From Streptomyces barringtoniae (GTDB taxonomy: Bacteria; Actinomycetota; Actinomycetes; Streptomycetales; Streptomycetaceae): a DNA stretch of 64,000 nucleotides. Below, in pieces: positions 42,435-51,025 of this stretch. Every line of letters begins with the position of its first letter. Positions within the stretch are counted from its first letter, which is position 1. Below the pieces are notes generated by a model. That model had not been told where the DNA came from. It saw nothing but the letters and a program-made list of their open reading frames with translations, and searched no databases. Made by a program: the position numbers and the translations under genes. Location of the stretch: contig NZ_JAJHNP010000001.1 of NCBI RefSeq assembly GCF_020819595.1, positions 372,001-436,000 of the forward strand, read 5' to 3'.

Positions 42435-45341
42435 TCAGTAGGCCGGCATCGTGCGCGGGCCGAGGTCGTCGCGGACGGGCGGGGGCGCGACCCGCACCGT
42501 GGCGCCGAGGACGCTCACGCCGTGCGGGGCGACGACGACCGGTTCCAGGGTGACGGCGACCACCTCGGGATGGTCGTCGACCAGCCGGGACACCCGCAGC
42601 AGCAGCGCCTCCAGCGCCGGGGTGTCGACGGGTGTGGAGCCGCGCCAGCCGAACAGCAGCGGTGCCGTACGGATCGACCGCACCAGCGAGGTCGCCTCCC
42701 GGTCGGTGACCGGGACCAGCCGGTGCGCCATGTCCCCGAGCAGCTGGGAGGCGGCCCCGGCGAGCCCGAACGACAGCACGGCCCCGGCCGCCGGGTCGAT
42801 CACGGCCCGTACGACGGTGTCGACGCCGCGCGGTGCCATGCCCTGCACCACCGGCCGCAGCTCCTCCGGCTTGCCGAACAGCCCGGTCAACTCGGCGTAC
42901 GCCCGGCGCAGTTGCTCCTCGTCCGCCAGGTCGAGGCGTACGCCGCCCAGGTCGGCGCGGTGCCGCAGATGCGGGGCGGTGGCCTTGAGGGCGACCGGGT
43001 AGCCGAGGGCGCGGGCGGCTTCGGCGGCGGCGTCCGGGGTGGGTGCGGGCAGCGCGCGCCGCACCGGGATGCCGTACTTGCCGAGCAGCTCGCAGGTCTC
43101 CGCGTCGGAGATGGTGAGCCCTTCCCCCCGCGCGAGAAGCTCGCCGATCAGCCGCGCGGCCCCCTTCTCGTCGATGTCCTCGTACTCGGGCACCTTCCCC
43201 GGATCCATCGCCTCCCTCCGCCACTGCCCGTACTTGACGGCTTCGGCCAGCGCCCGCACGGCGCGCTCGGCGGCGGGGTAGGCGGGTATGAGGTGCATGC
43301 CTTCCGGCGGACCGGTCGCATCCCCTGCCGCGGTGGGCGCACCGGTCTCCGCCACCGCGGTGGGCGGCCGTTCCGCAGGGCGACGGGGGTCCCCCCGCTC
43401 GAGCGAGGACGAGAGCGGGGAAGGGCGGGCGCCGGCCTCGGTACCGGCCGCCCCGGAAACGGCCTGTGGTGCAGTGCTCGCCGCAGCCGACAACGCCTCC
43501 GCAAGCCCCCCGAGCTCCACATGCACCACCAGCACCGGCTTCCCCGGAACGGCAGCCGCAGCCGACCGCAACGCCTCGGCCAGCTCCGCATCCCCCGGGG
43601 AGGCTTCCCCGATCGCGGGGATCGCCGTCACCACGACGGAGTCGCACGTCTCGTCGGCCAGCGCGGCACCCAGCGCCCGGTGGAAGTCCTCCGCCGTGGC
43701 CCCCGTCGTCAGGTCCAGCGGGCGCGAGGGCCGCAGGCCCTCCGCCACACACCGGTCGTACGTCAGCACCCCCAGCGACTCGGAGTTCCCCAGGATCGCC
43801 ACCCTCGGCCCCGCCGGCAGCGGCTGCCGGGCGAGCAGCAGCCCCGCGTCGACCAGCTCGGTGATCGTGTCGACCCGGATCACCCCGGCCTGCCGCAGCA
43901 GTGCGGAGACGGTGGCGTGCGGCAGCCGGGTGGCCCGGACCGCGTGCCCCTGCGGCGCGGAGCCGACCCCCTGCACCACGACCAGCGGCTTGGCCGCCGC
44001 CGTCCGGCGCGCGAGGCGCGTGAACTTGCGCGGGTTGCCGATGGACTCCAGGTACATGAGGACGACGTCGGTCTCGGGGTCGTCGTACCAGTACTGGAGG
44101 ACGTCGTTGCCGGAGACGTCCGCGCGGTTGCCGGCGGAGACGAAGGTGGACACGCCGGTGACCCCGGTGACCCCTCCCCCGCGCCGGTGCAGCCGGGACA
44201 GCAGGGCGATGCCGATGGCGCCGGACTGGGCGAACATGCCGATGCGGCCGGGGCGGGGCATCTCCGGGGCGAGGGAGGCGTTGAGGCGCACGTCCGCGGC
44301 GGTGTTGATGATCCCGAAGGCGTTCGGGCCGATGAGCCGCATGCCGTACGCGCGTGCCTGCCGGACGAGCGCCCGCTGCCGCTCGCGGCCCTCGGGCCCG
44401 CTCTCGGCGTACCCGGCGGAGAGCACGACGAGCCCCTGCACCCCGTGTTCCCCGCACTCGGCGACCACGGCGGGCACGTGCTCGGCCGGTACGGCGACCA
44501 CGGCGAGGTCCACCGGGCCGCCGATGTCCCGCACGCGCCGGTGTGCCGGCACCCCGTCGACCTCCTGCAGGTCCTCGGGGAATGCCTTGTTCACCGCGTG
44601 CAGCCGGCCGCCGTAGCCGGCGTCCCGGATGTTGCCGAGGACGCTGCGGCCGACGCCGCCGGGGGCGCGGCCGACGCCGACGACCGCGACCGAGCCGGGC
44701 ATCAGCAGCCGCCGTACCGAGCGGGCCTCGGCGCGCTGTTCCCGCGCGCGCTGCACGGCGAGGGAGCGGTCGGTGGGTTCGAGGTCGAACTCCAGGCGGA
44801 CGACGCCGTCCTCGAAGCTGCGCTGCTGGGTGTAGCCGGCGTCCGTGAACACCTTGATCATCTTGGTGTTGGCGGGCAGCACCTCGGCGGCGAAGCGACG
44901 GATGCCGCGCTCGCGGGCGACCGCCGCGATGTGCTCCAGCAGGGCGGAGGCGACCCCGCGGCCCTGGTGGGCGTCCTGCACCAGGAAGGCCACCTCGGCC
45001 TCGTCGGCGGGTACGGACGCGGGCATGCCGTCCGCGCCGATGCGGTCATAGCGTACGGTGGCGATGAACTCGCCGCCGATGGTGGCCGCGAGTCCCACCC
45101 GGTCCACAAAGTCGTGGTGCGTGAAGCGGTGGACGTCCTTGGCGGAGAGCCTGGGGTACGGCGCGAAGAAGCGGTAGTACTTCGACTCGTCCGAGACCTG
45201 CTCGTAAAAGCTGACCAGGCGGTCGGCGTCATCAACGGTGATGGGCCTGATGCGCGCGGTACCCCCGTCGCGCAGCACCACGTCCGCCTCCCAGTGGGCG
45301 GGGTATTGGTGCCGGTCCTGCCGGTCCGCCGAGGTCTGCAT
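42435..45341 (-). CDS. patA: PatA-type protein lysine acetyltransferase with ADP-forming acyl-CoA synthetase domains
   Basis: 968 aa from ATG 45341; TACTCT lies 7 bases upstream, so a leaderless start is likely. N-terminal GNAT domain (~15-175; ARIRPITVDDADRLVSFYEQ, VQDAHQGRGVASALLEHIA). Then NDP-forming acyl-CoA ligase parts: CoA-binding (~205-330; GRAPGGVGRSVLGNI), ligase-CoA (~350-660) and ATP-grasp (~745-960). A His-bearing catalytic loop typical of true ligases is not clear. Order GNAT then ligase is the reverse of Salmonella Pat and matches S. lividans PatA, which acetylates acyl-CoA synthetases. A linker (~635-700) contains residues encoded by an inserted palindrome (43382-43425). It is expected to control acetyl-CoA synthetase. 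Confidence 0.88.
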   Translation of the reverse strand: MQTSADRQDRHQYPAHWEADVVLRDGGTARIRPITVDDADRLVSFYEQVSDESKYYRFFAPYPRLSAKDVHRFTHHDFVDRVGLAATIGGEFIATVRYDRIGADGMPASVPADEAEVAFLVQDAHQGRGVASALLEHIAAVARERGIRRFAAEVLPANTKMIKVFTDAGYTQQRSFEDGVVRLEFDLEPTDRSLAVQRAREQRAEARSVRRLLMPGSVAVVGVGRAPGGVGRSVLGNIRDAGYGGRLHAVNKAFPEDLQEVDGVPAHRRVRDIGGPVDLAVVAVPAEHVPAVVAECGEHGVQGLVVLSAGYAESGPEGRERQRALVRQARAYGMRLIGPNAFGIINTAADVRLNASLAPEMPRPGRIGMFAQSGAIGIALLSRLHRRGGGVTGVTGVSTFVSAGNRADVSGNDVLQYWYDDPETDVVLMYLESIGNPRKFTRLARRTAAAKPLVVVQGVGSAPQGHAVRATRLPHATVSALLRQAGVIRVDTITELVDAGLLLARQPLPAGPRVAILGNSESLGVLTYDRCVAEGLRPSRPLDLTTGATAEDFHRALGAALADETCDSVVVTAIPAIGEASPGDAELAEALRSAAAAVPGKPVLVVHVELGGLAEALSAAASTAPQAVSGAAGTEAGARPSPLSSSLERGDPRRPAERPPTAVAETGAPTAAGDATGPPEGMHLIPAYPAAERAVRALAEAVKYGQWRREAMDPGKVPEYEDIDEKGAARLIGELLARGEGLTISDAETCELLGKYGIPVRRALPAPTPDAAAEAARALGYPVALKATAPHLRHRADLGGVRLDLADEEQLRRAYAELTGLFGKPEELRPVVQGMAPRGVDTVVRAVIDPAAGAVLSFGLAGAASQLLGDMAHRLVPVTDREATSLVRSIRTAPLLFGWRGSTPVDTPALEALLLRVSRLVDDHPEVVAVTLEPVVVAPHGVSVLGATVRVAPPPVRDDLGPRTMPAY
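43382..43425. repeat. palindromic repeat inside patA reading frame
   Basis: The bases form GGGGGTCCCCCC and a hairpin with arms CCCCGCTC (43393-43400) and GAGCGGGG (43413-43420). Translated on the minus strand it adds SPLSSSLERGDPR to a disordered linker with no stop. Similar dispersed elements are common in Streptomyces intergenic DNA. Confidence 0.65.
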
Positions 45342-45519
45342 GGGCCCCAGAGTACGGCTCGCGTCCGACAACGGCGCGGGGCAGTCTGTGGAGGACGGAA
45401 GCCGGAACCGAGGCCGCGGTTCCGACGCCACGCCGGAGCGGACGAAGGTCCGCTCCGGGCATGCTTCGCGATATGGGAAACTGGTCTAGACAACCCTGAA
45501 GACTGAAGGGCAGCAACAC

Positions 45520-45801
45520 ATGGCTGAGCGCCGCGTCAACGTCGGCTGGGCCGAGGGTCTCCACGCCCGCCCCGCCTCCATCTTCGTCCGAGCCGCCACG
45601 GCCGCAGGCGTCCCGGTGACGATCGCCAAGGCTGACGGCAACCCCGTCAACGCGGCCTCCATGCTGGCTGTCCTGGGCCTGGGCGCCCAGGGCGGCGAGG
45701 AGATCGTCCTCGCCTCCGACGCCGAGGGCGCCGAAGCCGCCCTGGACCGTCTGGCCAAGCTGGTCTCCGAGGGCCTCGAGGAACTGCCCGAGACGGTCTG
45801 A
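45520..45801 (+). CDS. ptsH: HPr phosphocarrier protein of the PTS
   Basis: 93 aa. It receives phosphate from enzyme I at His15 (GLHARPAS) and passes it to sugar-specific EIIA. A Ser near position 47 (NAASMLAV) corresponds to the regulatory Ser46 region, though the surrounding sequence is of the actinobacterial type and HPr kinase control is doubtful. A GGCAGC-spaced start is at ATG 45520. A strong terminator follows immediately. It is divergent from patA, so carbon flux and acetylation genes are neighbours. Confidence 0.95.
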   Translation: MAERRVNVGWAEGLHARPASIFVRAATAAGVPVTIAKADGNPVNAASMLAVLGLGAQGGEEIVLASDAEGAEAALDRLAKLVSEGLEELPETV

Positions 45802-45819
45802 ACACCAGCGCATTGATAC

Positions 45820-45860
45820 GGCGGAGCCGCGTCGCCCTTTTCGGGCGGCGCGGCTCCGCC
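45820..45860 (+). terminator. strong terminator after ptsH
   Basis: An 18-bp stem (GGCGGAGCCGCGtCGCCC with its complement, one G-U pair), loop TTTTC, then gttt, 18 bases after the ptsH stop. It may also serve the convergent GntR gene. Confidence 0.85.
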
Positions 45861-45948
45861 GTTTCCGGGCTCATTGCGCGCACACCGGAATTGAAGCAGC
45901 GGAAATAGACCGCAGCCGAATACCTCTTCTTTGTATACGGCGCCCGTG

Positions 45949-46635
45949 TTAATGCCGAAGGCCCGACATGTTTACGGCGTGTTGCGAAGTCCTCACACGT
46001 TCGGCGCTCCCGGAAAAACGCAGCCGGTGCGCGGCCGTCGCGCGCTCGGTGTGCAGCGCCGCGACCGCCCGCGCGCGCTCGCCGTCGCCGCGCGCCACCG
46101 CGTCGACGATGGCGCCGTGCTCGGCCCAGTGATCCACCGGGCTCGACGGCGCCTCCACCGCGTACATCCAGGCGATCTTGTGCCGCAGCTGGCCGAGCAT
46201 CGCGGTCAGCGAGGGGCTGCCCGAGGCCTGGGCGAGCGTCTCGTGGAACCAGCCGCCCAGCGAGCGCAGATCGCCGCTGTTGCCACTGCGGGCCCGCTCC
46301 TGGCCCAGCCTGACGAGGCCGCGCAGCACCTTCAGATGGGCCTCGGTGCGCCGCTGGGCGGCCCGGGCGGCCCCGAGCGGCTCCAGCAGCAGGCGCATCT
46401 CCAGCAGGTCGGCGGCCTCTTGCTCGGTCGGCTCGGCCACGCACGCGCCCGCGTGCCGGCGGGTCACCACGAAGCCCTCGGCCTCCAGGGTGCGCAGGGC
46501 CTCGCGGACAGGCACGCGCGAGACGCCGTAGCGGCGGGCCAGGACTTCCTCGGTCAGCCGGCCGCCGCGCTCGTAGACACCCGCGACGATGTCGTCCCGG
46601 ATGGCCGTGCACACCGAGTGCGCCGGAATACGCAT
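45949..46635 (-). CDS. GntR/FadR-family transcriptional regulator
   Basis: 228 aa from ATG 46635, six bases after GGAGG. N-terminal winged helix (~1-70): IRDDIVAGVYERGGRLTEEVLARRYGVSRVPVREALRTLEAEGFV. C-terminal FCD ligand domain (~80-210; LLEMRLLLEPLGAARAA, FHETLAQASGSP, HGAIVDAVARGDGERA), with the His/Asp positions that coordinate metal or carboxylate in FadR-type proteins. Target and effector unknown; it is convergent with ptsH and next to a wall-peptidase gene. Confidence 0.9.
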   Translation of the reverse strand: MRIPAHSVCTAIRDDIVAGVYERGGRLTEEVLARRYGVSRVPVREALRTLEAEGFVVTRRHAGACVAEPTEQEAADLLEMRLLLEPLGAARAAQRRTEAHLKVLRGLVRLGQERARSGNSGDLRSLGGWFHETLAQASGSPSLTAMLGQLRHKIAWMYAVEAPSSPVDHWAEHGAIVDAVARGDGERARAVAALHTERATAAHRLRFSGSAERVRTSQHAVNMSGLRH

Positions 46636-46785
46636 GACCGACCTCCGCCTTAATCCCCGTGAAACGTCGACGATGGACGCGTGTTCCGTGACTCTATTCC
46701 AATGAGCCGTAATTTCCGACGGAGGTCCGGAATCCATGGATATTTTTTGGTCAGCGGGTCGGGAGGGGCCCGCGGAAAACGGCGA

Positions 46786-46811
46786 AAGCCCCGGCTCGTG
46801 AGCCGGGGCTT
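46786..46811 (-). terminator. terminator of the M23 peptidase gene
   Basis: AAGCCCCGGCTC-GT-GAGCCGGGGCTT is a perfect 12-bp stem, 22 bases after the peptidase stop. Confidence 0.85.
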
Positions 46812-46832
46812 CGCGTGGGGCGCGACGGGGCG

Positions 46833-47576
46833 TCAGACGTTCACGCCGTGCTTGCGGAGGTAGGCGACGGGGTCGACGTCCGAGCCGTAGTCGGGGGTCG
46901 TACGGGCCTCGAAGTGCAGGTGCGGGCCGGTGGTGTTGCCGGTCGCGCCGGACAGGCCGATCTGCTGCCCGGAGCTGACCTGCTGACCGACCGAGACGCC
47001 GATGGACGACAGGTGGCCGTACTGGGTGTACATGCCGTCGGCCATCCGGATCACGATCTGGTTGCCGTACGCGCCGCCCCAGCCGGTGGAGACGACCGTG
47101 CCGGAGCCGACCGCGTGGACGGGGGTGCCACTGGCGGCGTGGAAGTCGATGCCCGTGTGGTGGCCGGAGGACCACAGGGAGCTGCTGGCCTGGTAGCCGG
47201 TGGAGACGTAGGAACCGGCTATCGGGGCGACGAAGGCGTTCAGGCGTTTGCGCTCGGCCTCCCGGGCGGCGCGGGCCCTGGCCTCGCGCTCCTCCTTCGC
47301 CTTCCTGGCGGCGGCCTTCTCGGCCGCCTTCTGCTCGGCGGCCTGCTGCTGCGCGTCGGCCTGTGCGTCGATGTGCTCGGCGACGTCGTCGCTCACGGCG
47401 AGGACCGGCGTGAGGCCGGTCTGCTCCACCGTGTTCTCGGCGGCGAGTGCCGGGGAGGCGGCGAGGGTGCCGATGACACCGGTGGTGGTGAGGGCCGCGA
47501 CGCCTGCCGCCTGAGCGGTGGTGCGCTTGACCCGGCCGGGCTTGCGGTGCTTCCCGGTGGCGCACATGAACGCCAT
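46833..47576 (-). CDS. exported M23 peptidase (LytM-type)
   Basis: 247 aa. N-terminal signal peptide (KHRKPGRVKRTTAQ... to ASPALAAEN, cleavage about residue 46). A charged Ala/Glu/Lys coiled-coil (~70-112), then the LytM domain (~118-247) with zinc ligands HHTGIDFHA and HLHFEA. It is predicted to cleave peptidoglycan cross-bridges or stems. Its 5' untranslated region folds as a ydaO-type c-di-AMP riboswitch, so expression should respond to c-di-AMP as for the resuscitation factor RpfA in Streptomyces. Confidence 0.92.
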   Translation of the reverse strand: MAFMCATGKHRKPGRVKRTTAQAAGVAALTTTGVIGTLAASPALAAENTVEQTGLTPVLAVSDDVAEHIDAQADAQQQAAEQKAAEKAAARKAKEEREARARAAREAERKRLNAFVAPIAGSYVSTGYQASSSLWSSGHHTGIDFHAASGTPVHAVGSGTVVSTGWGGAYGNQIVIRMADGMYTQYGHLSSIGVSVGQQVSSGQQIGLSGATGNTTGPHLHFEARTTPDYGSDVDPVAYLRKHGVNV

Positions 47577-47590
47577 GAAGTGGCTGGTCC

Positions 47591-47740
47591 TTTCCTTCCC
47601 TCTCGCCTACCGGGTTAGCTGACGGGTTCGGAGCAGGAAGGTCTCCTACGGACTCCCTCGCGCTCGCGCGGGCGCCCGATTCACCCCAGGGACTGCGTGG
47701 GTCCCCGGCTCCCCTGGCTCGCGCCGTACGGGGACTCGGC
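47591..47740 (-). promoter_or_regulatory. ydaO-yuaA c-di-AMP riboswitch (approximate limits)
   Basis: On the minus strand the leader contains the family hallmark GGGGTGAATCGGGC (GGGGTGAATC at 47678-47687), preceded by GAGCCGGGGAC and followed by CCGAACCCGTCAGCTAACCC and GGTAGGCGAGAGGGAAGG. The order and spacing match leaders I recall before rpfA and wall-hydrolase genes in Streptomyces. It ends ~15 bp before the M23 start. Outer limits are estimates. Confidence 0.75.
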
Positions 47741-47916
47741 GATGGCTGTCCGGTGCCGCGGGTGCGGCGCACTGCCTGCTGACGAACAGCCCGGACGACG
47801 CTACGAAAGCCTGCTTCCGAACCCCAAACCGATCCGGGCTTTTGTAGCGCATCCCACAGGGCAGACAGGCAACCTCCGTCTCAAATCGGGCATCTGAGGA
47901 AGGGAGTGGAACGCCG

Positions 47917-47950
47917 GGGGCCCTGACGACGAGTCGGTCGTCAGGGCCCC
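47917..47950 (-). terminator. terminator of the M16 peptidase operon
   Basis: A perfect 14-bp stem, GGGGCCCTGACGAC with GTCGTCAGGGCCCC, loop GAGTCG, 38 bases after the M16 stop at 47988. It separates that operon from the riboswitch region downstream. Confidence 0.85.
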
Positions 47951-47987
47951 ACGCGCGTGTGCCGTCACGCAGCCGTCCGTGCGGCCA

Positions 47988-49376
47988 CTACTCGGCCGCC
48001 ACCACGGTCACTTCACCGATGCCGAGCGCCTCCACCGGCGCCTTGATCTGGGCGGCGTCACCGACGAGGACGGTCACCAGGCGGTCCACCGGGAAGGCGT
48101 TCACGGCGGCCGCCGTGGCCTCCACCGTGCCCGTCGCGGCGAGCTGCTGATAGAGCGTCGCCTGGAAGTCGTCGGGCAGGTGCTGCTCGACCTGGTCGGC
48201 CAGCGTGCTTGCGACGGCGGCCGCGGTCTCGTACTTCAGCGGCGCCACCCCGACGAGGTTCTGCACGGCCACGTCCCGCTCGGCGTCGGTCAGGCCGTCC
48301 GCGGCGAGGGTGCGCAGCACCTTCCACAGGTCCTCCAGCGCCGGGCCGGTGTTGGGGGTGTCCACGGAGCCGCTGATGGCGAGCATCGACGCGCCCGTGC
48401 CGTCCGGCGCGGAACGAAGGACCTGGCCGAACGCGCGCACACCGTAGGTGTAGCCCTTCTCCTCGCGCAGGACGCGGTCCAGGCGGGAGGTGAGGGTGCC
48501 GCCGAGGCAGTAGGTGCCGAGCACCTGTGCGGGCCACACGCGGTCGTGCCGGTCGGGGCCCACGCGGCCGATGAGCAGCTGCGTCTGGACGGCGCCGGGC
48601 CGGTCCACGATGACCACGCGTCCGGTGTCGTCCGCGGTCACCGGCGGCACGGGCCGGGGCTCGCCCGGGGTGCCCGTCCAGGCGCCCAGGGTGTCGCCGA
48701 GCAGCGCGTCCAGGTCGACGCCGGTGAGGTCGCCGACGACGACCGCGGTGGCCGTGGCGGGGCGTACGTGCCGGCTGTAGAAGGCGCGTACGGCGGCGGC
48801 GTCGATCTTCTCGACCGTCTCCTCGGTGCCCTGGCGCGGGCGCGACATGCGCGAGGCCACCGGGAACAGCTCCTTGGAGAGTTCCTTCGCGGCCCGGCGC
48901 GAGGGGTTGGCCAGCTCGTGCGGGATCTCGTCCAGGCGGTTGCGGACCAGCCGCTCCACCTCGCTGTCGGCGAACGCGGGCGCGCGCAGCGCGTCGGCGA
49001 GCAGGCCGAGGCCCTTGGCCAGGCGGGAGGCCGGCACCTCCAGGCTGATCCGGACGCCGGGGTGGTCGGCGTGGGAGTCCAGCGTGGCGCCCGCGCGCTC
49101 CAGTTCGGCGGCGAACTCCTCGGCGGAGTGCTTGTCGGTGCCCTCGGAGAAGGCCCGCGCCATGATCGTGGCGACGCCGTCCAGGCCAGCCGGCTCGGCG
49201 TCCAGGGGTGCGTCCAGCAGCACCTCGACGGCGACGACCTGCTGGCCGGGCCGGTGGCAGCGCAGCACGGTCAGGCCGTTGTCGAGCGTGCCCCGCTCGG
49301 GGGCCGGGAACGCCCACGGCTTGGCCTCGCCGGGCTGCGGCTGGGGGTGGAAGTCCATGGTGGCGAGCTCGGTCAC
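47988..49376 (-). CDS. M16-family peptidase-like protein, inactive partner
   Basis: 462 aa with both M16 half-domains (LDNGLTVLRCHRPGQQ...; GYTYGVRAFG). The zinc motif HXXEH that should follow ~residue 60 is absent: the aligned part reads GLDGVATIMARAFSEGT. Such proteins form the non-catalytic half of two-chain M16 enzymes like MPP or the bacterial PqqF/YmxG pairs. It overlaps the active subunit gene by four bases (ATGA), so the two are translated together. Confidence 0.9.
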   Translation of the reverse strand: MTELATMDFHPQPQPGEAKPWAFPAPERGTLDNGLTVLRCHRPGQQVVAVEVLLDAPLDAEPAGLDGVATIMARAFSEGTDKHSAEEFAAELERAGATLDSHADHPGVRISLEVPASRLAKGLGLLADALRAPAFADSEVERLVRNRLDEIPHELANPSRRAAKELSKELFPVASRMSRPRQGTEETVEKIDAAAVRAFYSRHVRPATATAVVVGDLTGVDLDALLGDTLGAWTGTPGEPRPVPPVTADDTGRVVIVDRPGAVQTQLLIGRVGPDRHDRVWPAQVLGTYCLGGTLTSRLDRVLREEKGYTYGVRAFGQVLRSAPDGTGASMLAISGSVDTPNTGPALEDLWKVLRTLAADGLTDAERDVAVQNLVGVAPLKYETAAAVASTLADQVEQHLPDDFQATLYQQLAATGTVEATAAAVNAFPVDRLVTVLVGDAAQIKAPVEALGIGEVTVVAAE

Positions 49377-50767
49377 TTGGCCGTCTCCTCGTTCTCGTTA
49401 CCGGCCTCTACGGTGGCTTCCTGCTCCGGGTCCTCGGGCACGTCGGCGTCCGGGGCCTGCTCCGGGGACTTCGGTTCGTAGACCAGGACCGCGCGGTTGT
49501 CGGGGCGCAGGCGGGCCTTGGCGACCTCCTGGACCTCCTCGGGGGTCACCTCCAGGACGCGCTTGACGGCGGTGAGGGCGAGCTGCGGGTCGCCGAACAG
49601 GACGGCGTACCGGCACAGTTCGTCGGCGCGGCCGGCGACCGTGCCGAGCCGGTCCAGCCACTCGCGCTCCAACTGGGCCTGGGCGCGCTCCATTTCCTCG
49701 GGGGTGGGGCCCTCCTCGGCGAACCGGGCCAGCTCCTCGTCGATGGCGGTCTCGATGACCGGCACCTCGACGTCACCGGAGGTCTTCACGTCCAGCCAGC
49801 CCATGGAGGGCGCGCCGGCGAGCCGCAGCAGGCCGAATCCGGCCGCGACGGCCGTGCGGTCGCGGCGCACCAGCCGGTTGTAGAGGCGGGAGGACTCGCC
49901 GCCGCCGAGGACGGTCAGGGCGATGTCGGCGGCGTCGCACGCGCGCGTGCCGTCGTGCGGGAGGCGGTAGGCCGCCATCAGGGCGCGCGCCGGGACCTCC
50001 TCGACGACGACCTCGCGCTTCTGCTCGCCGATGACCTCCGGCAGCGAGCCGTCGCGGGGGGCGGGCTTGCCGTCGTGGGACGGGATCGACCCGAAGTACT
50101 TCTCGATCCAGGCGAGGGTCTGGTGGGGATCGATGTCGCCGACCACGGAGAGTACCGCGTTGTTCGGCGCGTAGTAGGTACGGAAGAACTGGCGGGCGTC
50201 CTCCAGGGTGGCCGCGTCCAGGTCCGCCATCGAGCCGATCGGCGTGTGGTGGTAGGGGTGGCCCTCCGGGTACGACAGGCCGGTCAGCTTCTCGAAGGCC
50301 GTGCCGTAGGGCACGTTGTCGTAGCGCTGGCGGCGCTCGTTCTTGACGACGTCCCGCTGGTTCTCCATGGACTCGTCGTCCAGGGCGGCGAGCAGCGAGC
50401 CCATGCGGTCGGCCTCCAGCCAGAGTGCGAGCTCCAGCTGGTGGGCGGGCATGGTCTCGAAGTAGTTGGTGCGCTCGAAGCTGGTGGTGCCGTTCAGCGA
50501 GCCGCCGGCGCCCTGGACGAGCTCGAAGTGACCGTTGCCCTGGACCTGCGCCGAGCCCTGGAACATCAGGTGCTCGAAAAGGTGAGCCAGGCCGGTACGG
50601 CCCTTGACTTCGTGGCGGGAGCCGACGTCGTACCAGAGGCAGACCGCCGCGACCGGGGTCAGGTGGTCCTCGGAGAGCACCACGCGCAGACCGTTGGCCA
50701 GGCGATGCTCGGTCGCTGTCAGGCCCCCGGAGCCTGCCTCGGCTGTGGTCGTGTGACCCATGGGCAT
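49373..50767 (-). CDS. M16-family zinc peptidase, active subunit
   Basis: 464 aa from ATG 50767, six bases after AAGGG; ATGs at 50773 and 50761 are less well placed. Active site HLFEHLMFQG (HXXEH) with the downstream Glu in the ENQRDVVKNERRQRYDN segment, and the C-terminal half with RALMAAYRLPH and SSRLYNRLV. No signal peptide, so cytoplasmic. It probably degrades peptides or processes small proteins together with its partner. The C-terminal ~35 residues are acidic. It is divergent from parC. Confidence 0.92.
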   Translation of the reverse strand: MPMGHTTTAEAGSGGLTATEHRLANGLRVVLSEDHLTPVAAVCLWYDVGSRHEVKGRTGLAHLFEHLMFQGSAQVQGNGHFELVQGAGGSLNGTTSFERTNYFETMPAHQLELALWLEADRMGSLLAALDDESMENQRDVVKNERRQRYDNVPYGTAFEKLTGLSYPEGHPYHHTPIGSMADLDAATLEDARQFFRTYYAPNNAVLSVVGDIDPHQTLAWIEKYFGSIPSHDGKPAPRDGSLPEVIGEQKREVVVEEVPARALMAAYRLPHDGTRACDAADIALTVLGGGESSRLYNRLVRRDRTAVAAGFGLLRLAGAPSMGWLDVKTSGDVEVPVIETAIDEELARFAEEGPTPEEMERAQAQLEREWLDRLGTVAGRADELCRYAVLFGDPQLALTAVKRVLEVTPEEVQEVAKARLRPDNRAVLVYEPKSPEQAPDADVPEDPEQEATVEAGNENEETAK

Positions 50768-51025
50768 GTACATCCCTTCGCGAGCGGAGGCGGTTGTGGA
50801 AACCGCGGTTTTCCTGCCGTTCCTGCCACTGTATGCAAACCGTGCGGGACCTCGGCGAAGTTCCGGCGGGACGTACGCCCACAGCGGATCCCGCGGCCCC
50901 CTCCGGACCCGCCCGGGGACGCTGGGAAACCTCCGGGGACCGGGTCGTGGCACGGGTTGTCAGTGCCGCGGTCCACAATGGTCCGCGTCAGATCAGTCAA
51001 TCGCTTCAGCAAGGAGCCGGCAGCG

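Noticed and set aside
42162..45506. 1114-codon open frame on the plus strand
   Set aside because: Shadow of the acetyltransferase gene; no domain and biased composition.
49208..51025. 606-codon upstream extension of parC
   Set aside because: It overlaps the M16 genes, has no homology to topoisomerases, and a good ribosome site marks ATG 51026.
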